A stretch of DNA of 64,000 nucleotides from Incurvaria masculella (taxonomy: Eukaryota; Arthropoda; Insecta; Lepidoptera; Incurvariidae), in contig OX335649.1 in NCBI GenBank assembly GCA_946894095.1, positions 10,930,001 to 10,994,000 of the forward strand. The letters run 5' to 3'. Made by a program: the position numbers and the translations under genes. Positions 1-13,400 of the stretch are shown piece after piece. The stretch's first letter is position 1, and every line of letters starts with the position of its first letter. The notes below the pieces were generated by a model. That model had not been told where the DNA came from, searched no databases, and saw nothing but the letters and a program-made list of their open reading frames with translations.

Positions 1-388
1 ATAGCAGTTGCTGTTCATATTTTTGGTAGTCAAATCACACCAAGTTACGTCGCAAAGATCCATGGACTCAATTAACTCAGTAAAGAAGAACATGCAATGA
101 AACTTAACTGGTTTATATTAAATTTTATTTTCGTCCAAAATTATGAAATACACTTTTAAATGTCACAAACAATTCTTTAGTAGAAAAGATTAAGAAAAAG
201 AACAATGAACAACATACCAAAAATACACAAAGATGTTTTTTAAGTTGCTAGACAAAACAAAATATGATAAAATATATATAAGTTTTCATTTCAAAGAATT
301 GAGAGAGTTACACTTTACAGCATTACAGCTTAGAAGTAAGAATAACTTTGAACTTTACATGCACAATTCAATAAAACCAGTTCAGAGC

Positions 389-430
389 CGAGTTAAAGAT
401 ATGTTTGGATCCAAACATATCTTTAACTCG
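389..430. repeat. perfect 42-bp palindrome
   Basis: Two 21-base arms, each the exact reverse complement of the other, meet at a GGATCC centre with no loop. The left arm begins CGAGTTAAAGATATG. The flanking bases 388 and 431 do not pair. A spacer-free palindrome of this length is unstable in many hosts, so it is either recent or an assembly or cloning artefact. Confidence 0.9.
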
Positions 431-864
431 TGACAAAAGTCGTTAGCTTCACGAACATCGACGATCGCTTTCACTATAAAGGGCCGCTAATTGTTTCGAA
501 GATTCTGGTGAACGGCTGACCCATTTTAAATATATAAAGTATCTTGTTAACGTGCCAGTAATATAAATCCGAACGAAATCCCTCATCAATCTTGGTGTAC
601 AAGATGATACTGAAAAATAAATTTATGGACATTACTTACCGCCCTACAAATCAGAAGAGTATGAGTCTGTGCTGTCCTTATAGTAACTTTTAATAGAGCG
701 CTTCCCTTACCACTCTATGGGCGGAGACCTCCCCCTATACTATTATGGATGTAGCGAAAAGTTTTTTCGCAAATTGAATACTGGTAGATGATTTTAGAGT
801 GTGATCCTCTACCAACTGTAATCTTCAATCCGCCCAGTAAATAGCACATGGTTGATAAAGAGAC

Positions 865-1179
865 CCTAGTCCCAGCTGTCACCTAAATTGGCGTTTACGG
901 AAAACCGATCGACTGGCGTTTTAAAATGTATGGAGAAATTGAAGAGCGCGCGTAGTGGGTGAGAAGCGAACTAACATTTGCGAGTCCGAGTTTGATTGGA
1001 CAGCTGACTCACTGTACGCCGACCCCGAGTTTTCAAACAAATCGGAAGTCCGATTTTGACTTTGACAGCTTGAAGAAGTAAAACCACAGAATATCTAGTA
1101 AAAACTTGTATGGAGTTTGATGTTTTTACGTAACTTCGAAGTTCTGTAAACGCCAATTTAGGTGACAACTGGGACTAGG
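865..1179. mobile_element. MITE with ~34-bp terminal inverted repeats
   Basis: The ends CCTAGTCCCAGCTGTCACCT (865 on) and the complementary ...AGGTGACAACTGGGACTAGG (to 1179) form inverted repeats of about 34 bp with one or two mismatches. The 315-bp interior has no coding capacity. The target duplication is unclear, possibly included in the CTAG at the tips. A non-autonomous DNA transposon, family not identified. Confidence 0.75.
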
Positions 1180-1273
1180 AGCTCAGTGCCGTAAATGCAT
1201 GAACACATCTCGCTGAATATGAGATAACAGTTAGGTCAGTGGATCTGTTAAAAACTAAATAAAAATGACTTAC

Positions 1274-1303
1274 CTTGTTGGATGTGAGGTAGCTGATGCG
1301 ATA
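1274..1303 (-). repeat. duplicate of the exon 17 3' edge with donor site
   Basis: Read on the minus strand this gives RISYLTSNK followed by GTAAGT, against RICYLTSSE followed by GTAAGC at the true exon end about 75 bp upstream. About 24 of 29 bases around the border match. It is a single partial copy on the intron side, so a second donor with a better consensus lies 74 bp beyond the real one. Confidence 0.8.
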
Positions 1304-1347
1304 GCCGGTGTAGTGCATAGATTTTAAGGAGAAACGAGAAAGCTTAC

Positions 1348-1480
1348 CTCGCTGGATGTGAGGTAGCAGATCCTGGAGTCAGTGCTGTCGATGGACGCCT
1401 GCTGGACGATGCCGTAGCGCGTTGACTCGCGGTCGCTCATGTAGTCGGACCGCACGCTGTCTTGTCGGTCGAACACACCG
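1348..1480 (-). CDS. sif: sif exon 17 (last in window)
   Basis: Encodes residues ~817-861, including [31 protein letters not shown] and CYLTSSE, a serine/aspartate-rich acidic stretch that in Drosophila Sif precedes the first PH domain. The acceptor is ATCCACAG before 1480; the first base completes an Arg codon begun in exon 16. The donor GTAAGC follows 1348 in phase 0. No continuation (expected ISDDDR-like) was found to the left, so the next exon is outside the window. A copy of this exon's 3' edge and donor sits just downstream at 1274-1303. Confidence 0.95.
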
Positions 1481-4400
1481 CTGTGGATTTCATTATTTGT
1501 TAATTATCTGTACAAAAATTTTGAAACTTGCAAATGCGAGCAAGATCTGAGTAAACAGTGAGTGCCAGACCAAGCTCGACAAGTTCAACACGAAAGAAAC
1601 ATTTCCATTTCCACATAGACTTATTATATTACTAGCGTATATATTACTTTCACATTTCACTGCATTTCCAGGTCTTTTCGACCTTTGATAAAAAAGGAAA
1701 ATTCCTTTTTATATGAATATTATTATTACTAGCGTGTATCACTGTTTTTCATCCAAGTTTTCGACCTCCTCTATCGATGACAAGACTGACTTTTCCAGAA
1801 GGGTATTTACCGACGTCTAGTTGAAATAGTTTCCGGGATACGAGTATCCAAATATTATCTTTGGATTATAATTGGCCATAAAAAAAACGTAATTAAAATC
1901 AATTGAAATCGTTTTAATTTGGTAGATTTGAAACACCAAAACACACATTCATGACAAATATATGTTTTTGGATGGACCACACTTCATATGTGCAGTTTAG
2001 AAGGCTTAATATTTTTGTCGTATATGCTATATAAAATAATGGACTAACTATAAGTTGCCTCAATGGATTATTGCAATCCCATGAAAACACAAGTCAAACA
2101 ATCCTACTTTTCGACTGATTTTGGCATCACTTAGTATTTGTACGTAATGAGCCTGTCAATAAGCCCTGAATATAAAATGAGCAGGGTGATCAGATAAGTG
2201 GGTGATTTAATCTTGCGTTTACGTTTACGTTTTAAACCACGCTAACTGGTAAATGTGAATTGACTCACAGTTAGCATGGTAAGAAATGCAACTAAATGTC
2301 AGATTAATTCGCTCACTAGTCTGTTCACATAGATAATTGATTTACCATGGTAACTAAACTACTCGACGAATTTATGCGAATTGACGTGAAACTGTTCGAT
2401 TGATTTGGGGGAAAGTGCAGTGCCCCGAGCCCACTGACCGTTGCTCGAAGCTGTCAGCCCGGTTGCTCTTGTAGCCGGAGTCGTTGAGGCTGCCCTCCTG
2501 GCGCAGGCTGGGCAGCGAGTCCCAGGGCGAGCGGCGGTGCGGCGGCGGAGCGGCGCCGCCGGGCCCGCCGCCGCCTGCCCCGCGCCAGCCGTCTGAGTGG
2601 CGGTACCACGCCGCGCGCGCCGACTCGCCGATGCACGACGCGCAGCGCGACGCCGACACGAAGCTGCGCGAAGTGACGCGCAGTTTTCATTAATTAGTGG
2701 TTGTGCAACGACATCTACATTAAAGTATTTTGTAAAATAATTCCAATTTTTTTGTCCGAAGAAAAATTTTAAGGTGTCCAGAAAATTACGTTGACTGACG
2801 AATTGCTCGAATATTTTCTATTCGATAAACGCCCCTTGCCACCACGTCTAGGTAAAAAATCCCAAAGTTATCTTTCGGTTACACCATATAAATATGCAAT
2901 GTAACCGAAAGTTACCTATCGGATTTCAGGTAACTGGAGGTGATGAACACAGGGGATAACTGTTTAAATAAATGTACCACTAGATGGCACGTATTAATCC
3001 TACGCTTATTCATTTTTACTGCAATGATTCAGATAGAAACAAATGTGAAAACGAGAATATTTTTTTAAAAATCGAATAACAACGCTCTTATGATATAGAT
3101 ATCGTTTTACAACCCCAAATTAATCAGATAACGGTAATTTTGCATCTAATAAATATATAACTGGACATGGATGGGTAAACGTCATACCTACTCTCATGTC
3201 ATTACCCCAACATGCCGCATTCAGGAAGGAAATAGATGCCATTCCAGGACCTTATATTTACGAGCACGATTATTTTGTACTGGATCCATTGACGGAACAC
3301 CGACACTTTTTTATTGCCGCTTCGAGCAACGTTTCATCCAATGCGATGGTACCAACTAGAGCAGGCTTAACCCACCTAAAAATATACAGGTCTTCTCAAT
3401 TTTACTTTACTAGTGAGCCATGGGACAGCTTGCGAGCGTGACAAAATGTACCCTTGACCCGCATGAGAAGCAATGCCCCATGCGCCGCTTAGTGTTTAGT
3501 GGACAAATTGCGGCTTGAAAGGTTAAGTAATTTGGCTAAATGCGCATAGAAGCACTTGGTGAATAAGTAATTATTGCTGGTTTAACGAAAAATGCCCATG
3601 GTTGACACGAGCACAGCCAAACAAGAGTACTATGTTTTTACATAACATAGGACAATAATTTCGTATTCGACTGTGTATATAGTTACCTATTATAATTAGG
3701 TATATTAATATTACAAATTAGTCGGTGTACTATAACTAGGACATCTGTGGTACGATGGACTATGCAGAGTGACTTTCCTAGACGACTCCTGGAACATGGG
3801 TGATATAAAATTGATGCATTCATGAAGTATGTTCAGGTGCAACTTTGTCAAAAGCTCGACTTCATAGGAAGTTGTTAATGAGTACTCCGCGAGCTACACT
3901 GCTGGAGTTCTGGGGATAAGGTGTAGCACGGGGCACGGGCGGCAATAAGGGCTGCCAGCTTAGGTTTTTATCCCCAAGTTCGGGGAAAAAAATACGGATT
4001 AGGATTTTTAGGAATGGAGACTTTCTCATTGCCGCTTCGAACACCGTTTCATTCAATGCCACAGTACCAACCCGTGTGGGATTAAACCTATGAACCTCAA
4101 AGAAGTATGTCGGTCCCCATAAATTAACCTATTGATTCCGAAACATGAAACCACTTATATTCGTGACCACTCAACTCCAACTCAAAAAAACTGGCCAAGT
4201 GCGAGTCGGACTCGCACACGAAGGGTTCCGTACCATCTTACAAGATTTAGCACAAAAAAGGAACGTTTCTTGTATGGGACCCCCCTTTAATTTATTTTTT
4301 GTTTGACCTATGTGTTGTAATAGCGGCAAAATAAATACACACTCTGTGAAAATTTCAGCTGCCTACCTACTACGTTTGATGAGATACAGCCCTGTGACAG

Positions 4401-7400
4401 AGGGACGGACGGACGGACGGACCGACGGACGGATGGATGGACAGCGGAGGCTTAGGAATAGGGTTCCGTTTTCACCCTTTTGGTACGGAACCCTAAAAAT
4501 AAAGAAAGCGGCGCATGAACGGGGTGGGGATTGAAACCATGACCTCTCGCATGAAAGGCAAGGCCCCCACCTTGAACTACGCACCCCCAGTATTTCAGGG
4601 ATTACTTACGCCTAGAAAATAGTTAAGATATTTGGCTAAATGCATGTAGAAACGAATCAAACTTTTAAGTGCAAACATAAATGAAAATAATAAATTTATA
4701 GGCAGCTTGCCTTTTCATCACGTCACTATTATAACTAATTCTTATAAAATCCAAAATACGGCGTATGTTTGCCTGCCTGTCTGTATGTCCGCTTATGATT
4801 TCAAAATCATCTACCCGATTTTGATACGTTTTATATCTACGTATTGCTAGATTCTTTATATGCCACTTGCCATCATATGAGTCATCGAGATCAAATGTCA
4901 TGGAAGAAAAAAAAATGTTTTTTGTCAGACTTTCAGATCCTACTAGTAAACTTGTTATAAAAAAATACAAAACACAATTAAAAAGGTTGAATAAAATGTC
5001 AAGAAAATTCAAGGGGCACATTAAATGGATGAAGATGAATTGAGAGGTTTCTTATTGCTAAGGGTAAATTTTATTTGGACATCGCAACCCTGGCAGCAAC
5101 AAGTGGAGGTAGTAGAGCTATCGTGAGCTAGCATCGCGCGTGCCAAGTGCTGACTCGGATTACGTTGTAACACCTATCAAGATTCAATTACGAACGAAAA
5201 ACTTAACGAGGGAAGTTGAATGTAGGATGTATTGCTGGACTGTTGATTGCTTTATTTATGAGAGAGCAGAGTTGACACTTCCATATTTTTATATTTATCT
5301 TTCATGGCATCATCATTGCATGCAGTAAAAAATGCCATGCTTACCTCGAATTATGGTCACTCAGGTAACCCTGGTCACGGTCTCGCATCCTGTCTCTGGA
5401 AATAAAATAATTTGTTAGAAATTATTATTATAAGTCCATTAATCTAACATTATTTTAAATCAGACTAACCAATTTCTGAATGCTTCACCTTAAGGAGGTG
5501 GTAAATGCAGCGGAAATCGAAGATTCGAAAATTTTAGAAATGCGTGAAGGTACATTTTTGCACCGCGACTGCTATTAAATTAGCGAAATCATCTTCCAGG
5601 CCCTAACGGTTCCCTACCCCTAAAAGTAGTCAGATTTCATTAAAAAAAAACCTGTATTTAACGCAAAAAAATTCTAAAATGAAGGTAAAAAATACCATTT
5701 TTTTATTGTTTTTTACCCAATATTTCTAATATCTAAACGGTTTATTAAAAAAATTAAACATGCATCGTGGATTTTGACATTATATTTTTGAATTCAAAAT
5801 TTCAAAAACCTAGAAAAATATTAAGAGTATGTAAACAGTTATCACCCGTAGTGTGTCGGATTGATAGGATAACGACTCTCTAAAATAGATTAAAATGAAT
5901 TCGAATCGCGTGGTGTTGGTATTAGCTCAATAACGTGAGGGCGCACTTATTCTTCTAATTCTTTTCTTTTTCAATAAATGTAATATATGTTGTACCTACA
6001 GGTCGCACCACCCTCGGCTTCACAGTAGGCATTGGCATTTGCAAGGAAAATGTATATGGGTCAAAGTCCATTGTGTTGTGTCTAGGGTGATGCCGTTTGT
6101 GCATCGCATACATTTTAATTAGTTTTAATTTAAAGAAAATTAATTTAAATTTAAGAAAGACATTTAATTTAATCTCTCTTTACCTAAAATACTATGTAGA
6201 TAAAAAAATAACAAAACTGAAATGATATACCAACTTGGTATTAGCAGCATTGGTAATCGAAGATATTTTAATTTATTATCAGTGAGTTATTCATGAAATA
6301 ATATGTATAAATCTATCCCAAATAATTTTCTTAAGACTCTAGAGAACTGAGAGTTATAATAAAATCGTTCCCAAATCGGATTAGCCAGTTTTTAAAACTT
6401 GTGTTACATTTGAAACCCCTATTCTTTAATTTCGTAATAATCTGTCGATGGTTTTCTCCATAGTAGCGGTACTCATTTTAGCTTATAGATGCAATGGTAT
6501 TGAAATAGTAAATTAGATAGTACTTAAAAATATTAAACATGGTGTTAGAGACAAGGACGTTAAGCTGATCCATTTAGGGACCAGACAGTAAGTTAATGAA
6601 ATATGGATTATTAGATTAGACTAGACATAACAGTGAATAGACGTCTGACCCAATTTGCATCATTTCCATAAAGTAGAGAAATAGGTGGAGTGGATATAAG
6701 AAAGCTTTTGATAAAGCCTGCGCACGTAGTTTCACACGTATACTTAATTAAATGGACTAGCTTCACAATCAATACATAAATAATTTTGTTAATGCAAGTT
6801 TCTGGCTATTGTGCCCAATTCTAATATAGTACATCCTATCCTACATTTAGTAGTGGATTTTTGTTTGTGTGTATTAAATTTAGACTAGATTTAGGTACAT
6901 TGACGATGGCACTATACACCAGATTTAGATTAAGTTCGTAAAATAATTTTGACTAGTATTACATTGACGATGGCACTATACACCAGATTTAGGTTAAGCT
7001 CAATATTCATAATTCAGAATCATAATCAGTGTTTTTTTTTTATCTTTTGTTTTTTTATATTTATTTTTTACGTTTCTCCTTATGTTTGCGAGCGGTGGCA
7101 TTAATTAATCAACTACTTAAGTTTTAAACTTATTTTGTGACTGGCAAAATATGTTTGCCAGTTCTTATGTGCATGGAAGTATGCGACATTTATATCTTTG
7201 ACATATACCTAGCATAACGATTCTTGACATGTTTAAGTGTAGGTTACCTACCTATGAATGCAATAAAACAATACAATACAATACAATAGTCACTTGGGAC
7301 GTGTTCTCCATAACAAAATAATCCAATATTGACCTTGTCGGAGGTAGAAGGGTTAATTATAATGCATACTACTGTAGCTGTAAAATGGTCCCCCGATTTC

Positions 7401-10400
7401 GTTAATTTAAGAGAAGTTTCTCTTCTATTTAAGGGCGAAAAGTTCTCGTGTTCGAAGCTGTCAAACTCTATGCATAAAAAAGTAGGCAAAATATTCCGCT
7501 GTTCTAAATGTTCCGCTGATCTGCTTACACAGCCCGCCTAAAGAAGTATAACTTAAAAAAGCTGATTGAGATCCTTTCCCCTCCGGCGTGTTCGCCACTC
7601 CATCACGAACCTGGTGTTGTGATCGCTGAGGTATCCCCTCTCTCGTTCCCGCTCCCGCTCGCGCTCTCGGACGAGCTCGTTTCGGTCGCTGTAACATCAA
7701 TATTCAGTTTTATGAAGAGTTTGAAATTCGAGGTGACATTTTTATTAAGAACTTCGGTGGTCGTGTCCCACTGATATTATCAAGACCGTCAGATGATTAC
7801 AATAGATACATTAGGAGATCCCATATTATTTGTATTGTTTCCATTCCCTATGATCATTAGCAATTTAATTGGACTACGGCTTCAAAATGAGACAAAATGG
7901 GATTATTTTCTATCAATATAAAATATTGTGAAATTAATAAATCAACGTAATTTTTGTGGGACTTGCAATAATGAAAAATATCCACCAGCAGCAATGAGAT
8001 TACAGTCACATGGCTGCATAATCACTACATAGTATAAAACAAAGTCGCTTTCTCTGTCCCTATATCACTATATCCCTATGTACGCTTAAATCTTTAAAAC
8101 TACGCAACGGATTTTGATGCGGTTTTTTTAGTAGATAGAGTGATTCAAGAGGAAGGTTTATATGCATAATAACATCCATTAAATATTGGAGAAATACTGT
8201 TATTATTGAGGTTTCCAATGTGATGTCGTAAAAAAATTTTTTTTTCCGCTTACATTGCAAACGCAGGCGAGATTTATCAAAATAATGTACTAAGTATTGT
8301 ATACATTGAAAAGGTCTACAGAAAACTCCGCGATGGTATATATCTATCTCTTATGGATATCCCACGATAAAAAAAAATTCTCATTTACTTTTTACGACAA
8401 ATAATGGCTAATTTTCGAAGCGATTTTAACCAATACAGCATTAATCCTTATCCAATTAAATACCTTAAATACATTGTTGATTTAATATAGATCTATACGG
8501 CCCTTTACAGCATCCAGTTCAATTTAGCCGTGCAATATAAGGAAGGTCCTGGCATGGCACCTAGTTCCCATGTGGTGTGTTGGGCTAATACCATGACAGA
8601 ACTTGTGGTATTAGCCATCCATGTCCAGTCACATAAAAAAAAAAAAGAATATTTTCGAAGATATTATATATTTAAAAATTGCGGGATGTAGTGTTTGCGG
8701 CGGTACCGGCCGGCCGGGGCGGCGGGAGCGTGCCTTGGAGGCCGCGGTTCTCCCTATAGCACTTTGAATTTATTATTTCTCTAATATCTAATAATCATGT
8801 AATAATAATATCTAAGTTTTTTTTATTTCAAATTTCTCAATGTAGGAACTCTACGTAAAAATGGTTTATTTGTGTATCATTGTGTCAAAATGAAATTATG
8901 CCCGTGCAAAGCCGGGACGGGCTGCTAGTAGTAATATAAACAAAATATGATGTGAGCATGAACAATTTCATATCTTTTTTTAATATTAATTCATGAAAGA
9001 GTATTTATCGGCTTGCAGTTCAGGGCGCGAAATTATTCGATAGGCCATGGGGTTAGTGTTGGATAAGTGCATTTCGTCACAAATGCGAGCTTTTCCAGAA
9101 TTTTTTTTTCAGATAGCCGTTCTCATAAAGAATGCGCCGGCACGCCACTTAATTTCTTCAAGAATTCGGTGTCTTAGGCTAATATCATGACAGTTTGTGG
9201 TATCAGTCATCGATGCCCTATAAAAATAGACAAATCATGTTTAGATGCTTGCGGTTTCAAAGATATTTAAGACATGCACCTGTAATATCCATCTCTATCG
9301 GGTCGTTCCCGCTGCAGGTTGGCCTGCCGCTCCACGCTGAGGCGGTGAGGCAGCGGCAGCGTCGACGAGCGGCTCCCGGAGCCAGCTCCCGAGCACTGCG
9401 ACGTCGGCCCTGCACCGCACACCACCCTAAACACTTGCACGGTGCCTAATCACCTAGTCGGCAGCATCGACGAGCGGTTCCCGGAGCCAGCTCCCGAGCA
9501 CTGCGACGTCGGCCCTGCCCCGCACACCACCCTCAACACTTGCACGGTGCCTAATCACCCAGTCGGCAGCATCGACGAGCGGTTCCCGGAGCCAGCTCCC
9601 GAGCACTGCGACGTCGGCCCTGCACCGCACACCACCCTCAACACTTGCACGGTGCCTAATCACCCAGTCGGCAGCATCGACGAGCGGTTCCCGGAGCCAG
9701 CTCCCGAGCACTGCGACGTCGGCCCTGCACCGCACACCACCCTCAACACTTGCACGGTGCCTAATCACCTAGTCGGCAGCATCGACGAGCGGTTCCCGGA
9801 GCCAGCTCCCGAGCACTGCGACGTCGGCCCTGCCCCGCACACCACCCTCAACACTTGCACGGTGCCTAATCACCCAGTCGGCAGCATCGACGAGCGGTTC
9901 CCGGAGCCAGCTCCCGAGCACTGCGACGTCGGCCCTGCACCGCACACCACCCTCAACACTTGCACGGTGCCTAATCACCCAGTCGGCAGCATCGACGAGC
10001 GGTTCCCGGAGCCAGCTCCCGAGCACTGCGACGTCGGCCCTGCACCGCACACCACCCTCAACACTTGCACGGTGCCTAATCACCTAGTCGGCAGCATCGA
10101 CGAGCGGTTCCCGGAGCCAGCTCCCGAGCACTGCGACGTCGGCCCTGCCCCGCACACCACCCTCAACACTTGCACGGTGCCTAATCACCCAGTCGGCAGC
10201 ATCGACGAGCGGTTCCCGGAGCCAGCTCCCGAGCACTGCGACGTCGGCCCTGCACCGCACACCACCCTCAACACTTGCACGGTGCCTAATCACCCAGTCG
10301 GCAGCATCGACGAGCGGTTCCCGGAGCCAGCTCCCGAGCACTGCGACGTCGGCCCTGCACCGCACACCACCCTCAACACTTGCACGGTGCCTAATCACCC

Positions 10401-13400
10401 AGTCGGCAGCATCGACGAGCGGTTCTCGGAGCCAGCTCCCGACCACTGCGACGTCGGCCCAGCACCGCACACCACCCTCAACACTTGCACGGTGCCTAAT
10501 CACCTAGTCGGCAGCATCGACGAGGGGTTCCCGGAGCCAGCTCCCGAGCACTGCGACGTCGGCCCTGCACCGCACACCACCCTCAACACTTGCACGGTGC
10601 CTAATCACCTAGTCGGCAGCATCGACGAGCGGTTCTCGGAGCCAGCTCCCGACCACTGCGACGTCGGCCCAGCACCGCACACCACCCTCAACACTTGCAC
10701 GGTGCCTAATCACCTAGTCGGCAGCATCGACGAGGGGTTCCCGGAGCCAGCTCCCGAGCACTGCGACGTCGGCCCTGCACCGCACACCACCCTCAACACT
10801 TGCACGGTCCTTAACTTGATGATTAGGTTCCGTACAAATCTTTACATATGTAATGACATTGACCCGAGCGGAGCCACAAACCTCAGCTAAAAGTGAATAC
10901 GTGACTGAATCCATACTATACTAATATTATAGATAAATACGAAAGTAACTCGGGTACTTCAGCTAGTAAAATTATAAAACTTACTTCGTCGCGGTGGGTA
11001 TGGGCTGCGTTGACTGGAAGGCGGCATACTATCGGCGAACTCCGCTGAAAATAGAATTGTTATCTTATTGCGGCCATATAAAAAACTTGTTGATATGTAC
11101 AACAATGTTAAATCTATTTTTTATTAATAAATTGTTAAAACTATATTTGACGAGAGCTTTTTATGTAACTGGACTGGCTTATTACCACACCTATTGGCAT
11201 GATATTAGCCCAACACGCCTCATGGGAACCAGGTGGCATACCAGAACCTTCCTTCTATTGCTCAGCTACACTGAGCTAGATGGAAAACATTGACAATTTT
11301 TATTGCCTTCTGATCTTTCATTCAATGCGATGGTTCCAACCTGGACGTGATCAACTCTACCACCTAGTATGTAAGGAAGGGGACCTACAGTTTTACATGG
11401 AATCCGAATCACGAATCTATCTTTTTGTTTGTTTATCCTCATAACTTGAGAATCACTTTCATAAATTTTGATGGGGGGGTTTATTTTCGTTTTGCATATA
11501 TCGGTGGTTTCTTGCAATCAATTAATAAACTACAGGTGTAGTAACTCCGTAAGTTGTAAGAGCAGCCACAGCCATCACATCGGGAAAGTTTTGTGAGGTC
11601 AATACGAACAATAAATATGATGTCATTTTTCCGTATTTTGCGAAAAAGTTACAGAATGGATAACTGTTGAACCATGTATATATATTTTCTTATTAAATAT
11701 CCACAAGCAGTCGTCAGACTGTAATTGGATGACTCCAGTGAGGTTAGGACTTTACAGGAGACGAGGTCTCTTAACCAGTTTTGAAGTGTTTAACAGCTGA
11801 GAGGCAAGTGGGTTTGGATGAGAAGCCAGGCGATTAATAATTTAACAACAAGCGACTTACTATCACCCTTCGAAAGGGGTTACCTTGTTTAGTTGGGTTG
11901 AATATAAGAGAAGTCTCGGAAAAATCTACTATTTTTCGTTTGATTTTAACGCGGGCGGAGCCAATATTATCTGGTTACTCTCTTAATCAGTATATAATAA
12001 TGCTCCGTTATATTGTGCCTATTTTTATTTTGTTTAATTAGTACCAAGAGGCTGTTCCTTGAGTCGTAGATCAAACGAAGTGACGTGATGGGCAGATCCT
12101 TCCCAATGGAAATCACCACGTATATGATTGCCCTAAACCTAGCTAGAGCGCGGCTACGGACATGACGCACGGCTAAAAAACAAAAGGAGATAATTCACCG
12201 AGGTCCTCCATGCTCTGACTGAGCAACGCCTCGAACGTGTGTAGGCTGTAGCTCTCTGCGTCCATACCCTTCGCCAACGTGTTGCGGAGGTGCATCTCAT
12301 ACTCGAGCAGCAGGCGCGAAGTTGGCGAGCCGGGCGTCGGAGTCACTTGCGACTGCGACGCCTGCCGAGACAGGCACGGCTTCTGCAAATACATTATTGG
12401 TGAGCGAGAGAAGTTCGGCTGATCTTGTACTCTAGCAGGGCTCCACGTAACTGCTATGCTGGTGTGACAGGCAGGGTTTCTGCGAAGATATAGTTGGTAA
12501 GACAGGTAAGATCGGCGGATCTTGTACTCTAGCAGGGTTTGAAGTAACTGCGATGCTTGTTGGCCAGAATCGTTTGGTTTCTACAGTAACACAATTCATC
12601 AGCAAGGGAAGTTCGGCGGATCTTGTACACAAGCAGGGCTCCACGTAACTGCAATGCTGGTGTGACTAGCAAGGTTTCTGCGAAGATATAGTTGGTAAGA
12701 CAGGTAAGATCGGCGGATCTTGTACTCTAGCAGGGTTCCAAGTAACTGCTATGCTTGTTGGCCAGGATCGATTGGTTTCTACAATAACACAATTAATGAG
12801 CAAGGGGAGTTCGGCGGATCTTGTACTCTAGCAGGTCTCCACGTAACTGCAATGCTGGTGTGACAGGCATGGCTTCTGCAAAGATAAAGTTGGTAAGACA
12901 GGTAAGATCGGCGGATCTTATACTCTAGCAGGGTTCCAAGTAGCAGCGATGCTTGTTGGCCAGGAACGTTTGGTTTCTACATACAATAACACAATTAATG
13001 AGCAAGAGAATTTTAGCGGATCTTGTACTGTAGCAAGGTCTATGTAATTGCAATGCTTGTGTGATAAGCACGGCTTCTATAAAGACATAGTTGGTGAGAT
13101 TTTAGTTCAGCAGGCCTTTTCCTGGACTTCCGTTATCAGGAATCAGGAATCCTGAGTATAGAGAACCGCTTTAATAACGGTTTACAAAGCGATTAGATTA
13201 AATTGGAATACTTTGGTCCGAATACTCTCTACTTAATTTGGATTTCATCTTACTGCGATGCTTTTCTGATAGGCACTGCTTCTGCTATAACTTATCGGAG
13301 GATGTTCTCTAGCAAATATTCCATGTTACTACGATACTTGTTTGGCAGGTACGATTTTTTAAATGACACAACGGTGGCCGCAAAATATCGGAAAATACTG

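Larger units (their letters stand above)
1..1347. other. sif intron 17 (partial), no further exon seen
   Basis: AT-rich intronic DNA reaching the left edge. It contains a perfect palindrome (389-430), a MITE (865-1179) and a duplicated exon-17 donor (1274-1303), each entered separately. I looked on the minus strand for the next conserved sif exon and did not find it. Nothing else is recognisable. Confidence 0.6.

Noticed and set aside
4363..4584. Small ORF with a Ser-Val-Arg-Pro repeat at 4.4 kb
   Set aside because: It is translation of the GGAC microsatellite of a dispersed repeat also present at 46.5 kb.
4665..5021. 118-codon minus-strand frame at 4.7-5.0 kb
   Set aside because: AT-rich intronic frame with no recognisable motif, no splice continuity with sif and no repeat support.
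9410..10810. CRISPR-like direct repeats
   Set aside because: Units are contiguous without unique spacers, the genome is eukaryotic, and no cas genes exist. The same holds for the 78-bp array at 19862-20738.
9442..10890. 482-codon plus-strand open frame with a 35-residue repeat
   Set aside because: It is antisense to sif and exists because the 105-bp unit is divisible by three and lacks stops in that frame. It has no promoter, splice or family support; the units are explained as copies of the exon 13 acceptor border.
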